The translations under genes and the position numbers were made by a program. A stretch of DNA of 64,000 nucleotides, from positions 310,001 to 374,000 of the forward strand of contig CAWAGF010000006.1 of NCBI GenBank assembly GCA_963781675.1, read 5' to 3'. Shown here piece after piece: positions 30,050 to 39,182 of the stretch (positions are counted from its first letter, which is position 1; each line of letters starts with the position of its first letter). Under the pieces are notes generated by a model, which saw nothing but the letters and a program-made list of their open reading frames with translations, had not been told where the DNA came from and made no database searches. The DNA is from SCTD01 sp963781675 (GTDB lineage: Bacteria > Actinomycetota > Actinomycetes > Mycobacteriales > SCTD01).

Positions 30050-31075
30050 ATGACGAGCGTCCTCACCAGCCCGACCGGAGCCGCCGCCGGCGGCGCGCCG
30101 CTGCTGGAGGTCGACGACCTCTACGTCGAGTTCCGCACCGACTACGGCGTCGTCAACGCCGTCAACGGCATCAGCTACACGCTGAGCGCCGGCGAGACGC
30201 TCGCCATCCTCGGCGAGTCCGGCTGCGGCAAGTCGGTCAGCGCCCAGACGATCATGGGCATCCTGGACAGCCCGCCCGGGTTCGTCACCGGCGGAGAGAT
30301 CCGCTACAAGGGGCGCGACCTGCTCCAGATGGGCGCCAAGGAGCAGCGCGACATCCGGGGCGAGGAGATCTCGATCGTCTTCCAGGACGCCCTGTCCTCG
30401 CTGAACCCGGTGTTCAGCGTGGGCGCCCAGATCGGGGAGATGTTCCGGCGCCACCGGGGCACGTCGCGCGGCGAGGCCAAGAAGCTGGCCATCGAGCTGA
30501 TGGACCGGGTGCGCATCCCCGCCGCCAAGGACCGCGTCGGCGACTACCCGCACCAGTTCTCCGGCGGCATGCGGCAGCGCGTGATGATCGCGATGGCCAT
30601 CGCCCTCGACCCGGCGATCCTCATCGCCGACGAGCCGACGACCGCGCTCGACGTCACCGTCCAGGCCCAGATCATGGACCTGCTGGGCGAGCTCCAGCAG
30701 GAGACCGGCATGGGGCTCATCCTCATCACCCACGACCTCGGCGTCGTGGGGGAGATCGCCGACCGCGTCGCGGTGATGTACGCCGGGCGCATCGTGGAGA
30801 CAGGCGCCACGGACGCGGTGTTCAGCGCGCCCGCGATGCCGTACACCGAGGGCCTGATGGCCTCGATCGCCCGCGTCGACCAGAAGGGCCAGCGGCTCAA
30901 CCCGATCGTGGGCTCGCCGCCCAACCTGGCGGCCCTGCCGAGCGGCTGCCCGTTCCACCCCCGCTGCCCGCGCGCCACGGACTACTGCCCGACCGCGCTG
31001 CCGCCGCTGCTGGAGGTCGTGCCAGGCCGCCGCAGCGCCTGCCACTACGCCGAAGAGGTGCTCCATGACCACTGA
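30050..31075 (+). CDS. dppD: Dipeptide ABC transporter ATP-binding protein DppD
   Basis: One of the paired cytoplasmic ATPases; 341 residues. Walker A GESGCGKSVS (about 56-65), Q-loop in VFQDALSSLNPVF, signature FSGGMRQRVMIAMA, Walker B ILIADEPTTALDV and switch His in ITHDLGVV are intact. The C-terminal oligopeptide-transporter domain carries the cysteine-rich cluster CPFHPRCPRATDYC found in DppD/OppD. It overlaps dppF by 11 nt, so the two ATPases are translationally coupled. Confidence 0.95.
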   Translation: MTSVLTSPTGAAAGGAPLLEVDDLYVEFRTDYGVVNAVNGISYTLSAGETLAILGESGCGKSVSAQTIMGILDSPPGFVTGGEIRYKGRDLLQMGAKEQRDIRGEEISIVFQDALSSLNPVFSVGAQIGEMFRRHRGTSRGEAKKLAIELMDRVRIPAAKDRVGDYPHQFSGGMRQRVMIAMAIALDPAILIADEPTTALDVTVQAQIMDLLGELQQETGMGLILITHDLGVVGEIADRVAVMYAGRIVETGATDAVFSAPAMPYTEGLMASIARVDQKGQRLNPIVGSPPNLAALPSGCPFHPRCPRATDYCPTALPPLLEVVPGRRSACHYAEEVLHDH

Positions 31076-32218
31076 CACCGCGCCCGTGGTCCGCCACGAG
31101 GCCGACCCGTCCGGCGTGCCGCTGCTGCGCGTCGACGGGCTGGTCAAGCACTTCCCGATCACGCAGGGCATCGTCTTCAAGAAGACGGTGGGCCAGGTGC
31201 GCGCCGTCGACGGCGTCAACTTCGAGCTGCGCTCCGGCGAGACGCTCGGCCTGGTCGGCGAGTCCGGCTGCGGGAAGTCGACGGTCTCCAAGCTGCTCAT
31301 GCAGCTCGAGAAGCCGACGGCGGGCAAGGTCTACTACAAGGGCGAGGACGTCACGCACCTGTCCGGCAAGGACCTGCGCCAGCTGCGCCGCAACATCCAG
31401 ATCATCTTCCAGGACCCCTACAGCTCGCTGAACCCGCGCATGACCGTCGGCGACATCGTGGGCGAGCCGTGGGAGATCCACCCGGACGTCGTGCCGAAGC
31501 GGGAGCGCGCGACCCGCGTGCGGGAGCTGCTCGAGCGGGTCGGCCTGAACCCGGACTTCGTCAACCGCTACCCGCACCAGTTCTCCGGCGGCCAGCGCCA
31601 GCGCATCGGCATCGCCCGGGCGCTGGCCCTGCAGCCCGAGATCATCGTGTGCGACGAGCCGGTCTCCGCCCTCGACGTCTCGGTGCAGGCGCAGGTGGTC
31701 AACCTGCTGGAGGAGCTCAAGCGCGACTTCGGCCTGGCCTACATCTTCATCGCGCACGACCTCTCGGTCGTCCGGCACATCAGCGACCGCGTCGCCGTGA
31801 TGTACCTCGGCAGCGATCGTCGAGATCGGCACCGAGGACGAGATCTACGAGCAGAGCGCCCACCCGTACACGCAGGCGCTGCTGTCGGCCGTGCCGGTCC
31901 TCGACCCGGCGGCCCGCGCGCAGAAGACGCGGATCATGCTCACCGGCGACGTGCCGAGCCCGGCCAACCCGCCGTCGGGCTGCCGCTTCCGCACCCGCTG
32001 CTGGAAGGCGCAGGACATCTGCGCGACCGATCCGCCGGAGCTGGTCGACCGCGGCCAGGGCCACCCGGTGGCCTGCCACTTCGCCGAGGCCGTCGAGCAT
32101 CGTCGGCGGCGAGGCGCACCTGCCGGAGCCGACGACCGAGCTGTCCGAGCCGGTCGAGACGCGCGCTGCCAGCAAGAAGCGCACGGGCAGCCTGAGCGTC
32201 CGCGCCCCGCTATCCTGA
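31065..32218 (+). CDS. dppF: Dipeptide ABC transporter ATP-binding protein DppF, two frame breaks
   Basis: Second ATPase of the importer, about 384 codons when repaired. Walker A GESGCGKSTV, Q-loop FQDPYSSLNPRMTVGD, signature FSGGQRQRIGIARA and Walker B IIVCDEPVSALDV lie in the first frame. One extra base at 31815 ends this frame after VMYLG; removing it gives IVEIGTEDEIYEQSAHPYTQ and the cluster CRFRTRCWKAQDIC. A second extra base at 32098 hides the tail SIVGGEAHLPEPTTELSEP. Length is 3n+2. The ATPase core would survive as written, but the C-terminal domain would not. The tail contains the secG -10 box. Confidence 0.92.
32211..32216 (+). promoter_or_regulatory. Putative secG -10 box (TATCCT)
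   Basis: TATCCT sits in the last codons of dppF, 42 nt before the secG GTG. The secG leader then contains a GGAG ribosome-binding site. It would allow secG to be expressed independently of the peptide transporter operon. No clear -35 is seen. Confidence 0.35.
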
Positions 32219-32258
32219 GCCGACTCCTCCTGCACGGCCCCCGAAACGGAGCTCCACC

Positions 32259-32504
32259 GTGGTGACCTTCCTGTCCCTCCTGCTGTCGATCACGAGCATC
32301 CTCATGGTCGTGCTCGTCCTGCTGCACAAGGGGAAGGGCGGCGGCCTGTCGACCATGTTCGGAGGCGGCGTCTCCAGCTCGCTGGGCGGCAGCGCCGTCG
32401 TCGAGAAGAACCTCGACCGGATCACCATCGTCTGCGGCCTGGTCTGGGTGACCTGCATCATCGCCCTCGGCCTGCTCCTCAAGGAGACCGCGCCGGCCGT
32501 CTAG
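32259..32504 (+). CDS. secG: Preprotein translocase subunit SecG
   Basis: Small auxiliary subunit of the SecYEG channel; 81 residues with two membrane helices (about 3-22 and 55-74). The conserved middle is VLLHKGKGGGLSTMFGGGVS, followed by a short loop. GTG 32259 or the adjacent GTG 32262 could start it; GGAGCT lies just upstream. In many actinobacteria secG follows tpiA directly; here the dpp operon intervenes. rbpA follows on the same strand 68 nt later. Confidence 0.93.
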   Translation: MVTFLSLLLSITSILMVVLVLLHKGKGGGLSTMFGGGVSSSLGGSAVVEKNLDRITIVCGLVWVTCIIALGLLLKETAPAV

Positions 32505-32572
32505 GACCGGCTGACAGCGGGCCCCGCGCCCGGCACGATCGACCCGTACGACTTCGAGCGAGGAGCACCACC

Positions 32573-32908
32573 GTGGCAGGCGGCAACGCGATCAGGGGAA
32601 GCCGGGTCGGCGCCGGCCCGATGGGCGAGGCGGAGCGCGGCGAGGCCGCTCCCCGCCGGCGCATCCCGTTCTACTGCGCCAACGCGCACGAGACCCGGCC
32701 GTCCTTCGCCGACGACGCGGCGGTCCCGGAGACCTGGGACTGCCCGCGCTGCGGCTTCCCGGCCGGGCAGGACAAGGACAACCCGCCGGCGCAGACCAAG
32801 ACCGAGCCGTACAAGACGCACCTCGCCTACGTCCGCGAGCGCCGCAACGCCGAGGACGGCGAGGCGATCCTGGCCGAGGCGCTCGCGAAGCTGCGCCAGA
32901 GCCGCTAG
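32573..32908 (+). CDS. rbpA: RNA polymerase-binding protein RbpA
   Basis: Actinobacterial transcription activator that binds the principal sigma factor and stabilises open complexes; 111 residues. The core RIPFYCANAHETRPSFADDA and WDCPRCGFPAGQD carries the zinc-site-like Cys/His residues, and the C-terminal THLAYVRERR plus EAILAEALAKLR is the sigma-interacting part. GTG 32573 has GAGGAG upstream. The N-terminal basic tail (NAIRGSRVGAGPM) matches the family's DNA-contacting region. A hairpin terminator separates it from convergent pgl. Confidence 0.95.
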   Translation: MAGGNAIRGSRVGAGPMGEAERGEAAPRRRIPFYCANAHETRPSFADDAAVPETWDCPRCGFPAGQDKDNPPAQTKTEPYKTHLAYVRERRNAEDGEAILAEALAKLRQSR

Positions 32909-32918
32909 CCGGCACGTC

Positions 32919-32958
32919 CCGACGCCGCGCCCGCCGATCCCGGCGCGGCGGGCGTCGG
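32919..32958. terminator. Convergent hairpin terminator between rbpA and pgl
   Basis: CCGACGCC (32919-32926) pairs perfectly with GGCGTCGG (32951-32958); additional GCGCC/GGCGC pairing inside extends the stem. It begins 11 nt after the rbpA stop and lies 19 nt before the pgl stop on the other strand. Confidence 0.65.
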
Positions 32959-32976
32959 CGTTCGTGCAGCTCTGGG

Positions 32977-33747
32977 TCAGCGGCGGCGCAGGTCGCGAGG
33001 CAGTCGGCTCGCGGCCGCCTCGTCGAGCAGCCACAGCGTCGACGCCCGTCCCCGTGCGCCCGCAGCCGGCACCTGCACGCGGGCCGGCGCCGGACAGCGC
33101 GGTCGCCACCATCGGCGCCTTGTCCGCCCCGGCGACGGCGAACCAGACCTCGCGGGCGGCGTTCAGCGCCGGGAAGGCGAGCGAGACCCGGGTGGGCGGC
33201 GGCTTCGGGCAGCCGTGCACGCCCACGACCGTCCGCTCGTCGTGCGCGGCAGGGGACTCGGGGAAGATCGAGGCCGTGTGGCCCTCCGGGCCCATCCCGA
33301 GCAGCAGGACGTCGAACGGCGGGACGTCGTGGTCGGCCGGGGCCGCCCGGCGCAGCTCGTCGGCGTAGCGCGCCGCGGCGGCGTCCGCGTCGTCGCCGTC
33401 CGGACCGCCCAGGGCGCCCATCGGGTGCACCCGGGCGGGGTCGAGGTCGAGGTGGTCCAGCAGCGCCTTCGCGGGCCTGCAGGTCGTTGCGCTCGGCGTC
33501 GTCGGGCGCGACGTAGCGCTCGTCGCCCCACCAGACGTCGACCCGGCGCCAGTCGACGGCGTGCCGGGCGCCGGAGCGCCGCGACGGCGGCCAGCACGGC
33601 GATGCCGACGCCGCCGCCGGTCAGCACGACCGAGGCGGTGCCGCGCAGCGCCTGTGCGTCCACGAGGCGGGTCAGCAGCCGGGCCGCCACCGACTCGGCG
33701 AGGACGTCGGCGTCCCTGGTGACGACGACCGTCGGGCCGGCGCTCAC
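32977..33747 (-). CDS. pgl: 6-phosphogluconolactonase, three frame breaks
   Basis: Hydrolyses 6-phosphogluconolactone in the oxidative pentose phosphate pathway; 256 codons when repaired. Start GTG 33747 overlaps the opcA stop (GTGA). The opening SVVLTGGGVGIAVLAAVAAL is followed by extra bases near 33573, 33470 and 33079. Removing them yields HAVDWRRVDVWWGDERYVAP, NDLQARKALLDHLDLDPARV, LLLGMGPEGHTASIFPES (active site) and STLWLLDEAAASRL. Because there are three insertions the overall length is again a multiple of three, but two long stretches are out of frame as written. Last gene of the tkt-tal-pgi-zwf-opcA-pgl operon. Confidence 0.9.
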
Positions 33748-34736
33748 GTGGTGGTCAGCGCGGGGTCGGGCTCGTCGGCCGCGGTCGGGTCGTGCCAGAC
33801 GTGGGTGCGCGAGGCGGGCCGGTCCGCCAGCCCGGTCACGCCGGTGGCGGCGGACAGGGCCGCGGCGTAGGTCTCGTCGGCGTCCAGGCGACGCAGCTCC
33901 TCGGCGAGCAGGTCGCCGAGCTCGCGCCGCTCCAGGGGCATCGTGCGCTCCGGCTGGCCGGTCCGGTGCAGCGTGGCGGTCGCGCCGGCCCCGCGCTCCA
34001 GGCGCACCTCGCCGTCCTCCAGCGCGATGACGACGCTGGTGATGCCGGCGCCGTCCCCGTCGACGCCCTGTGCGGGCACGCCGAGCCGGGCGTTCAGCCA
34101 GCCGGCCAGGAGCGCGCGGGTGGGGCTGGCCGCCTCGCCGTGGACCTGCGCGCCGGTGGCCGTGCTGGTGACCGAGTCGAACGCCGAGGCGCACAGGGCG
34201 CGCCAGTGCGTGGCGCGGGTCCAGGCCAGGTCGGTGTCGCCGGGCGCGTAGTCCTCGGCGCGCTGGGCGAGCGCGGCGAGCGGGTCGGGCGCCAGCGACG
34301 TGTCGGTGACCCGGCGGTCGGCGAAGACGCCGAGCGGGTCGTGGCTGATGGCGTGCGGCGGCTCGCCGAACCACCAGGTCACGACCGGGGCGTCCGGGGC
34401 GAGCAGCGGCAGCACGACGGACTCGGCGTGCAGGGCGAGGCGGCCGTACATCCTCAGCACGACGGCCTCGCCCGGGCCGAGCCGGCCGCCGATGACGACC
34501 TCTGCGTCGAGGCGTGCCTCGGCGGCGTCCGGGCGGCGCCGGACCACGACGATGAGCCGGCAGGGGTGCTCGGCGGCCGCGCGGGTCGCGGCCTGCTCGG
34601 CCTGCTCGACCTTGCCCTCCTCGACGACCACGACGAGCGTCAGCGCGAGGCCGCTGGACACCGAGCCGGCGCGCCGTCGCTCGGCCGCCAGCGCCTTGAC
34701 GACCGCGGTGCCGGTCGTGTCCCAGAGCGTGGTCAT
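33744..34736 (-). CDS. opcA: Glucose-6-phosphate dehydrogenase assembly protein OpcA
   Basis: Allosteric/assembly partner of Zwf found in actinobacteria and cyanobacteria; 330 residues. The opening MTTLWDTTGTAVVKALAAER, the central VVTWWFGEPP and the stretch DLAWTRATHWRALCASAFDS are typical. ATG 34736 is the start, with GAGAGG upstream; the open frame further upstream is antisense to nothing real and overlaps zwf. A 9-codon bridging frame joins it to the zwf stop, and its own stop overlaps the pgl start. Cytoplasmic; supports NADPH supply. Confidence 0.93.
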   Translation of the reverse strand: MTTLWDTTGTAVVKALAAERRRAGSVSSGLALTLVVVVEEGKVEQAEQAATRAAAEHPCRLIVVVRRRPDAAEARLDAEVVIGGRLGPGEAVVLRMYGRLALHAESVVLPLLAPDAPVVTWWFGEPPHAISHDPLGVFADRRVTDTSLAPDPLAALAQRAEDYAPGDTDLAWTRATHWRALCASAFDSVTSTATGAQVHGEAASPTRALLAGWLNARLGVPAQGVDGDGAGITSVVIALEDGEVRLERGAGATATLHRTGQPERTMPLERRELGDLLAEELRRLDADETYAAALSAATGVTGLADRPASRTHVWHDPTAADEPDPALTTT

Positions 34737-34762
34737 GTGCGGGCCTCTCGGAAGGCGGTCAC
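34733..34762 (-). other. Bridging mini-ORF between zwf and opcA (9 codons)
   Basis: On the minus strand GTG (34762-34760) overlaps the zwf TGA (GTGA). The frame reads MTAFREART and ends at TGA 34735-34733, which overlaps the opcA ATG (ATGA). The GAGAGG ribosome-binding site of opcA lies inside it. The overlap geometry at both ends is the same as at rapZ-yvcK. Confidence 0.45.
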
Positions 34763-36282
34763 GGGCGTCGCCAGACGCGGCCGTCGCGGGCGAGCATCTC
34801 GTCAGCGGCCCGCGGGCCCCACTCGCCGGCGCGGTAGAGGTGCGGGTCCTCCTCGAGCGAGGCCCAGTGCTGCTCGATCGGGTCGATGACCCGCCAGCTC
34901 TCCTCGACCTCCTCGTTGCGGGGGAACAGCGACGCGTCGCCGAGCAGCACGTCGAGCAGCAGCCGCTCGTACGCCTCGGGGCTGGCCTCGGTGAAGGCCT
35001 CGCCGTACTGGAAGTCCATCGCGACGTCGCGGACCTCCATGGTCGTGCCGGGCACCTTGGAGCCGAAGCGCAGCGTGACGCCCTCGTCCGGCTGGACCCG
35101 TACGACCAGCTGGTTGCTGCCCAGCTCCTCGGTGTCGGTCTTGCTGAACGGCAGGTGCGGGGCCTTGCGGAAGACGACAGCGATCTCGGTGACGCGGCGG
35201 GGGAGCCGCTTGCCGGTGCGCAGGTAGAAGGGGACCCCGGCCCAGCGGCGGGTCTCGACCTCCAGGCGGACGGCGGCGAAGGTCTCGGTGCGGCTGTCGG
35301 GGGCGACGCCCTCCTCGGCGCGGTAGCCCTTGACGCGCTCACCGGCCAGCCAGCCCTGGTCGTACTGCCCGCGGACGGCGTAGGCGGCCAGGTCGTCCGG
35401 CGGCTTGAGCGCGCCGAGCACCTTGCGCTTCTCGGCGCGCAGGCTCTCCGCGTCGAAGCCGACCGGCTCCTCCATCGCGGTCAGCGCGAGCAGCTGCAGC
35501 AGGTGGTTCTGCAGCACGTCGCGGGCCGCGCCGGTGCCCTCGTAGAAGCCGGCGCGCGAGCCGATGCCGACGTCCTCGGCCATCGTGATCTGGACCGAGT
35601 CGACGTGCTTGCTGTTCCAGATGGGCTCGAACAGCTCGTTGGCGAAGCGCAGCGCCAGCAGGTTCTGGACGGTCTCCTTGCCGAGGTAGTGGTCGATCCG
35701 GAAGACGTCCTGCGCGGTGAAGACGTCGTCGACCAGGTCGTTCAGCTCGCGCGAGGACGGCAGGTCGTGGCCGAACGGCTTCTCGACGACGACCCGCCGC
35801 CAGCCGCCGGACGCGTCGTTGTCCGCCATGCCGGTGCGCTGCATCTGCTTGAGCACCGTCGGGAAGGCCGACGGCGGGATCGAGAGGTAGAAGGCGGCGT
35901 TGCCCTGCGTGCCGTGGCTGCTGTCGAGCTCGCGCAGCATCTCGGCCAGCCTGTCGAAGGCCTCGTCGTCGTCGAAGGACCCCGGCAGGAACTTCATCGA
36001 GTCGGACAGCCGCGCCCAGGTGGCCTCGCGGAACTCGGTGCGGGCGCCCTTCTCCGCGGCCTCGCGGGCGAGCTGCTCGAACTCGCCGTGGTCCCAGTCG
36101 CGCCGGGCGAACCCGAGCAGCGCGAAGCCGGGCGGCAGCAGGCCGCGGTTGGCCAGGTCGTAGACGGCCGGGATCAGCTTCTTCTTCGCGAGGTCACCGG
36201 TGACGCCGAAGACGACGAGCGTGCACGGGTCGGGGACCCGGGGGAGCCGGCGGTCACCGGGCGAGCGCAGCGGGTTGGTCAT
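34759..36282 (-). CDS. zwf: Glucose-6-phosphate 1-dehydrogenase
   Basis: NADP-linked entry into the oxidative pentose phosphate pathway; 507 residues. Nucleotide loop VVFGVTGDLAKKKLIPA (about 23-39), catalytic RIDHYLGKE (about 193-201) and substrate-binding EKPFGHD are intact, as is the C-terminal NEEVEESWRVIDPI. ATG 36282 overlaps the pgi stop (ATGA). No frameshift is seen. It is followed by opcA through the 9-codon bridge, so the enzyme and its assembly factor are co-translated. Confidence 0.97.
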   Translation of the reverse strand: MTNPLRSPGDRRLPRVPDPCTLVVFGVTGDLAKKKLIPAVYDLANRGLLPPGFALLGFARRDWDHGEFEQLAREAAEKGARTEFREATWARLSDSMKFLPGSFDDDEAFDRLAEMLRELDSSHGTQGNAAFYLSIPPSAFPTVLKQMQRTGMADNDASGGWRRVVVEKPFGHDLPSSRELNDLVDDVFTAQDVFRIDHYLGKETVQNLLALRFANELFEPIWNSKHVDSVQITMAEDVGIGSRAGFYEGTGAARDVLQNHLLQLLALTAMEEPVGFDAESLRAEKRKVLGALKPPDDLAAYAVRGQYDQGWLAGERVKGYRAEEGVAPDSRTETFAAVRLEVETRRWAGVPFYLRTGKRLPRRVTEIAVVFRKAPHLPFSKTDTEELGSNQLVVRVQPDEGVTLRFGSKVPGTTMEVRDVAMDFQYGEAFTEASPEAYERLLLDVLLGDASLFPRNEEVEESWRVIDPIEQHWASLEEDPHLYRAGEWGPRAADEMLARDGRVWRRP

Positions 36283-37992
36283 CGGCCGCGGGCTGCGCTG
36301 AGCAGGGTCTGCAGGCCCCGGGCGCGGTCGGTGAGGTGCAGCGCGAGCACCGGCCGGCCGCGGGAGTCCAGCGCGCGCAGGTCGCCGAGGGCCTGCGCGG
36401 CCTGCAGGCTGCCGAAGGTGAACTCGCGGCCCGGCACCTCGAGGTCCTGCTCGACGGCGCCGGTGATCTGCAGGAAGGCGCCGGTCTGCGGGCCGCCCTT
36501 GTGGAACTGCCCGGTGGAGTGCAGGAACCGGGGGGCCCACCCGAAGGTGACCGGGTGCGCCAGCCGGGCGGCGAGCAGCGCCCGCAGCTCAGCGGCCGCC
36601 GCGTCGGCCTGCCGGTCCAGGTAGGCCATCACGGCGAGGTAGCCGCGCTCGGGCACGGCGGCCAGCAGCGCGTCCAGCGCGGCCGGGAGGCTGTCCACGG
36701 TGGCCAGCAGGTCGCCGGTGGCGTGCACCTCGACGCCGCCCTCGGAGAACAGCGGCTCGCGCACCGAAGACGGGCGCGCCGTCCAGGATCGCGCCGGTGT
36801 TGTCCTTGCTCTCCTGGACGTTCGGCTGGTCGAACGGGTTGATGCGCAGGGCCCAGCCGGCCACGGCCGTGGCGTACTCCCAGGCGAGGAACTGCGTGCC
36901 GAGCGGTCCGCTGACGGCGGTGCCGACCGTCGGCGGCTGCACGGAGGAGGCGGCTGCGACGACGAGGTGGCTGTCGGCGGCGGGCTCGGTCCCGGGGGCG
37001 TCCAGCGCCTCCACGACGATCGGCAGCAGGCCCTTGCCCTCCTTGCCGGTGGACTCCGCGACGAGCTGCTCGGCCCAGTCGCCGAAGCCCACGAGGCCGT
37101 CACCGGGGGCGAGCACCAGCTTGTCGCGACCGCCGACGGCACCGCCGCCGAGGACCGCGCCGAGCGCGAGCGCCGGGGAGTCGGAGGACAGCGAGGGCAG
37201 CAGCGCGGCGGCCTGGTCCAGCAGCGCGCCGACGTCGGCACCGGCCAGGCCGGACGGGACGATGCCGAACGCCGTCAGCGCGCTGTAGCGGCCGCCGACG
37301 TCGGGGTCGGCCAGGAAGACGGCGCGCACGCCCTCCTCCTGCGACGCCTTCTCGAACGGGGAGCCCGGGTCGGTGACGACGACGATGCGCCGCGACGGGT
37401 CGACGCCGGCCGCCTCGAAGGCCGCCCGCGCCGCGCGCCGGTGGCTGTCGGTCTCGAGCGTGCCGCCGGACTTCGAGGACACGACGACGACGGTGCGCTC
37501 GAGCTCGACGAAGGCGCTGCGCACCTGGCCGGGGTCGGTCGTGTCGACGACGACCAGCGGCACGCCGGCCGTCCGGCAGACGACCTCGGGCGCCAGCGAC
37601 GAGCCGCCCATGCCGCAGAGCACGACCCGGTCGACGCCCTCGGCAGCGAGCTCGTCGCGCAGGGCGAGCACCTGGGGGAGCAGCGCGCGGCCGGTGTCGA
37701 CGACGTCGAGCCAGCCGAGCCGGATGCTCGCCTCCGGGGTCGCCTCCGGCCCCCACAGGGTGGCGTCCTTGCGCGCCAGCGCCTCGGCAAGCCCGGCCTC
37801 CCGCGCCTCCGCGAGCACGCCGTCGGCCGCCTGCACCAGCGCCCCGCCTGCCGTCTGCACGGTCAGACCCGCCGCGGTGACCGGGGATCCGGCCACGGGG
37901 GCGGACCTGGTCGCGGGTCCGGGAGCCGCCGGGGCGTCCGGGTCGACCGACCGCCGCGCCTCCGCGACGTCCTCCGCCCTCGGCTCGCTCAC
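36279..37992 (-). CDS. pgi: Glucose-6-phosphate isomerase, frame interrupted at 36769
   Basis: Interconverts glucose 6-phosphate and fructose 6-phosphate; 570 residues when repaired. SIS-type motifs VVLCGMGGSSLAPEV, VVVVSSKSGGTLETDSHRRA, VVVTDPGSPFE and INPFDQPNVQESKDN identify it, in the divergent form found next to tal in actinobacteria. An extra base at 36769 breaks the frame; removing it joins GAILDGAPV to SVREPLFSEGGVEVHATGDL. After the break PVTFGWAPRFLHSTGQFHKG and QTGAFLQITG are good family sequence. Length is 3n+1. GTG 37992 overlaps the tal stop. The first 60 residues are a non-conserved acidic extension. Confidence 0.9.
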
Positions 37993-39165
37993 GTGGCGCT
38001 CGCCGAGGGAGAGCCGGCTGCGGGGCCCTTGCCGGCCGGGTCGGTCCCGCCGTCGGGAGCGACGTCGGCGCCGGCCTTCTCGAGCTGCTCGGTCATCGAC
38101 TCGATGAGGGAGGTCCAGGCGTCCTCGAACTTGCTGACGCCCTCCTCCTCGAGCTGCTGCACGACCTCGTCGTAGTCGATGCCGGCCGCCTTCAGGTCGT
38201 CGAGCACCTGCTGCGCCTCGGCGTACGCGCCGGTCACCGTGTCGCCGCGCACGACGCCGTGGTCGAAGACGGCGTCCATCGTGGCCTCGGGCATCGTGTT
38301 CACGGTGCCGGGCGCCACCAGCTCGACGACGTACTGCGTGTCGTCGTAGGCCGGGTCCTTCACGCCGGTCGACGCCCACAGCGCGCGCTGCGGCTTGGCG
38401 CCGGCCTGCTCGAGCGCCTTCCAGCGGTCTGAGCGACTGCTGAAGACCTGCTCGTAGTGCTGGTAGGCCAGGCGCGCGTTGGCGATGGCCGCCTTGCCGC
38501 GCAGCTCGCTGCCGTCGCCGAGCCGCTCGTCGATCTCGCTGTCGACGCGGGAGACGAAGAAGGACGCCACCGAGCCGATGCGCGACAGGTCGTGGCCGTT
38601 CGACCTGAGCCTGCTCGAGACCGGCGAGGAACGCCTCCATGACCGCGTCGTAGCGCTCCAGGGAGAAGATGAGCGTGACGTTCACGCTGATGCCCTGCGC
38701 CAGGACCTCGGTGATCGCCGGGAGGCCGGGCAGCGTGGCCGGGATCTTGATGTAGAGGTTCGGCCGGTCGACCAGCCACCACAGCGCCTTGGCCTCGGCG
38801 ACGGTGCGGGCGGTGTCCTGCGCCACCCGCGGGTCGACCTCGATGGACACCCGGCCGTCGACGCCGTCGGTGCGGTCGTAGACCTCCTTCAGCACGTCGC
38901 AGGCCCAGCGGACGTCGTACGTCGTGAGCATCCGGATCGCCTCGCCGACGTCGGTGCCGCGCAGCGCGAGGTCGCGCACCTGCTCGTCGTAGGCCGCGCC
39001 GTCGGACAGCGCCTTCTGGAAGATCGACGGGTTGGTGGTCACCCCGACGACGTCCTTGTCGCGCACCAGCTCCGCGAGGTTCCCCGAGCGCAGCCGCTCA
39101 CGGGACAGGTCGTCGAGCCAGACGGCGACGCCTGCTGCGGACAGGTCGGACAGGGCAGAGCTCAA
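37989..39165 (-). CDS. tal: Transaldolase, frame interrupted at 38601
   Basis: Transfers dihydroxyacetone units in the non-oxidative pentose phosphate pathway; 391 residues when repaired. The N-terminal GVAVWLDDLSRERL and VGVTTNPSIFQKAL, the Schiff-base lysine in LYIKIPAT (about 145) and ISVNVTLIFSLERY are in the first frame. One extra base at 38601 breaks it after LEQAQV; removing it gives NGHDLSRIGSVASFFVSRVD and ALWASTGVKDPAYDDTQYVV, then PGTVNTMPEAT. Length is 3n+1. The start is TTG 39165, with GGGAGA 7 nt upstream, joined to tkt by a 6-codon bridge. The C-terminus overlaps pgi. Confidence 0.92.
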
Positions 39166-39182
39166 GAGGGGTCTCCCGACAT
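39162..39182 (-). other. Bridging mini-ORF between tkt and tal (6 codons)
   Basis: The minus-strand ATG (39182-39180) shares one base with the tkt TGA (TGATG). The frame reads MSGDPS and ends at TGA 39164-39162, overlapping the tal TTG (TTGA). The ribosome-binding site of tal (GGGAGA) lies within it. The precise fit also supports the unusual TTG start of tal. Confidence 0.45.
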
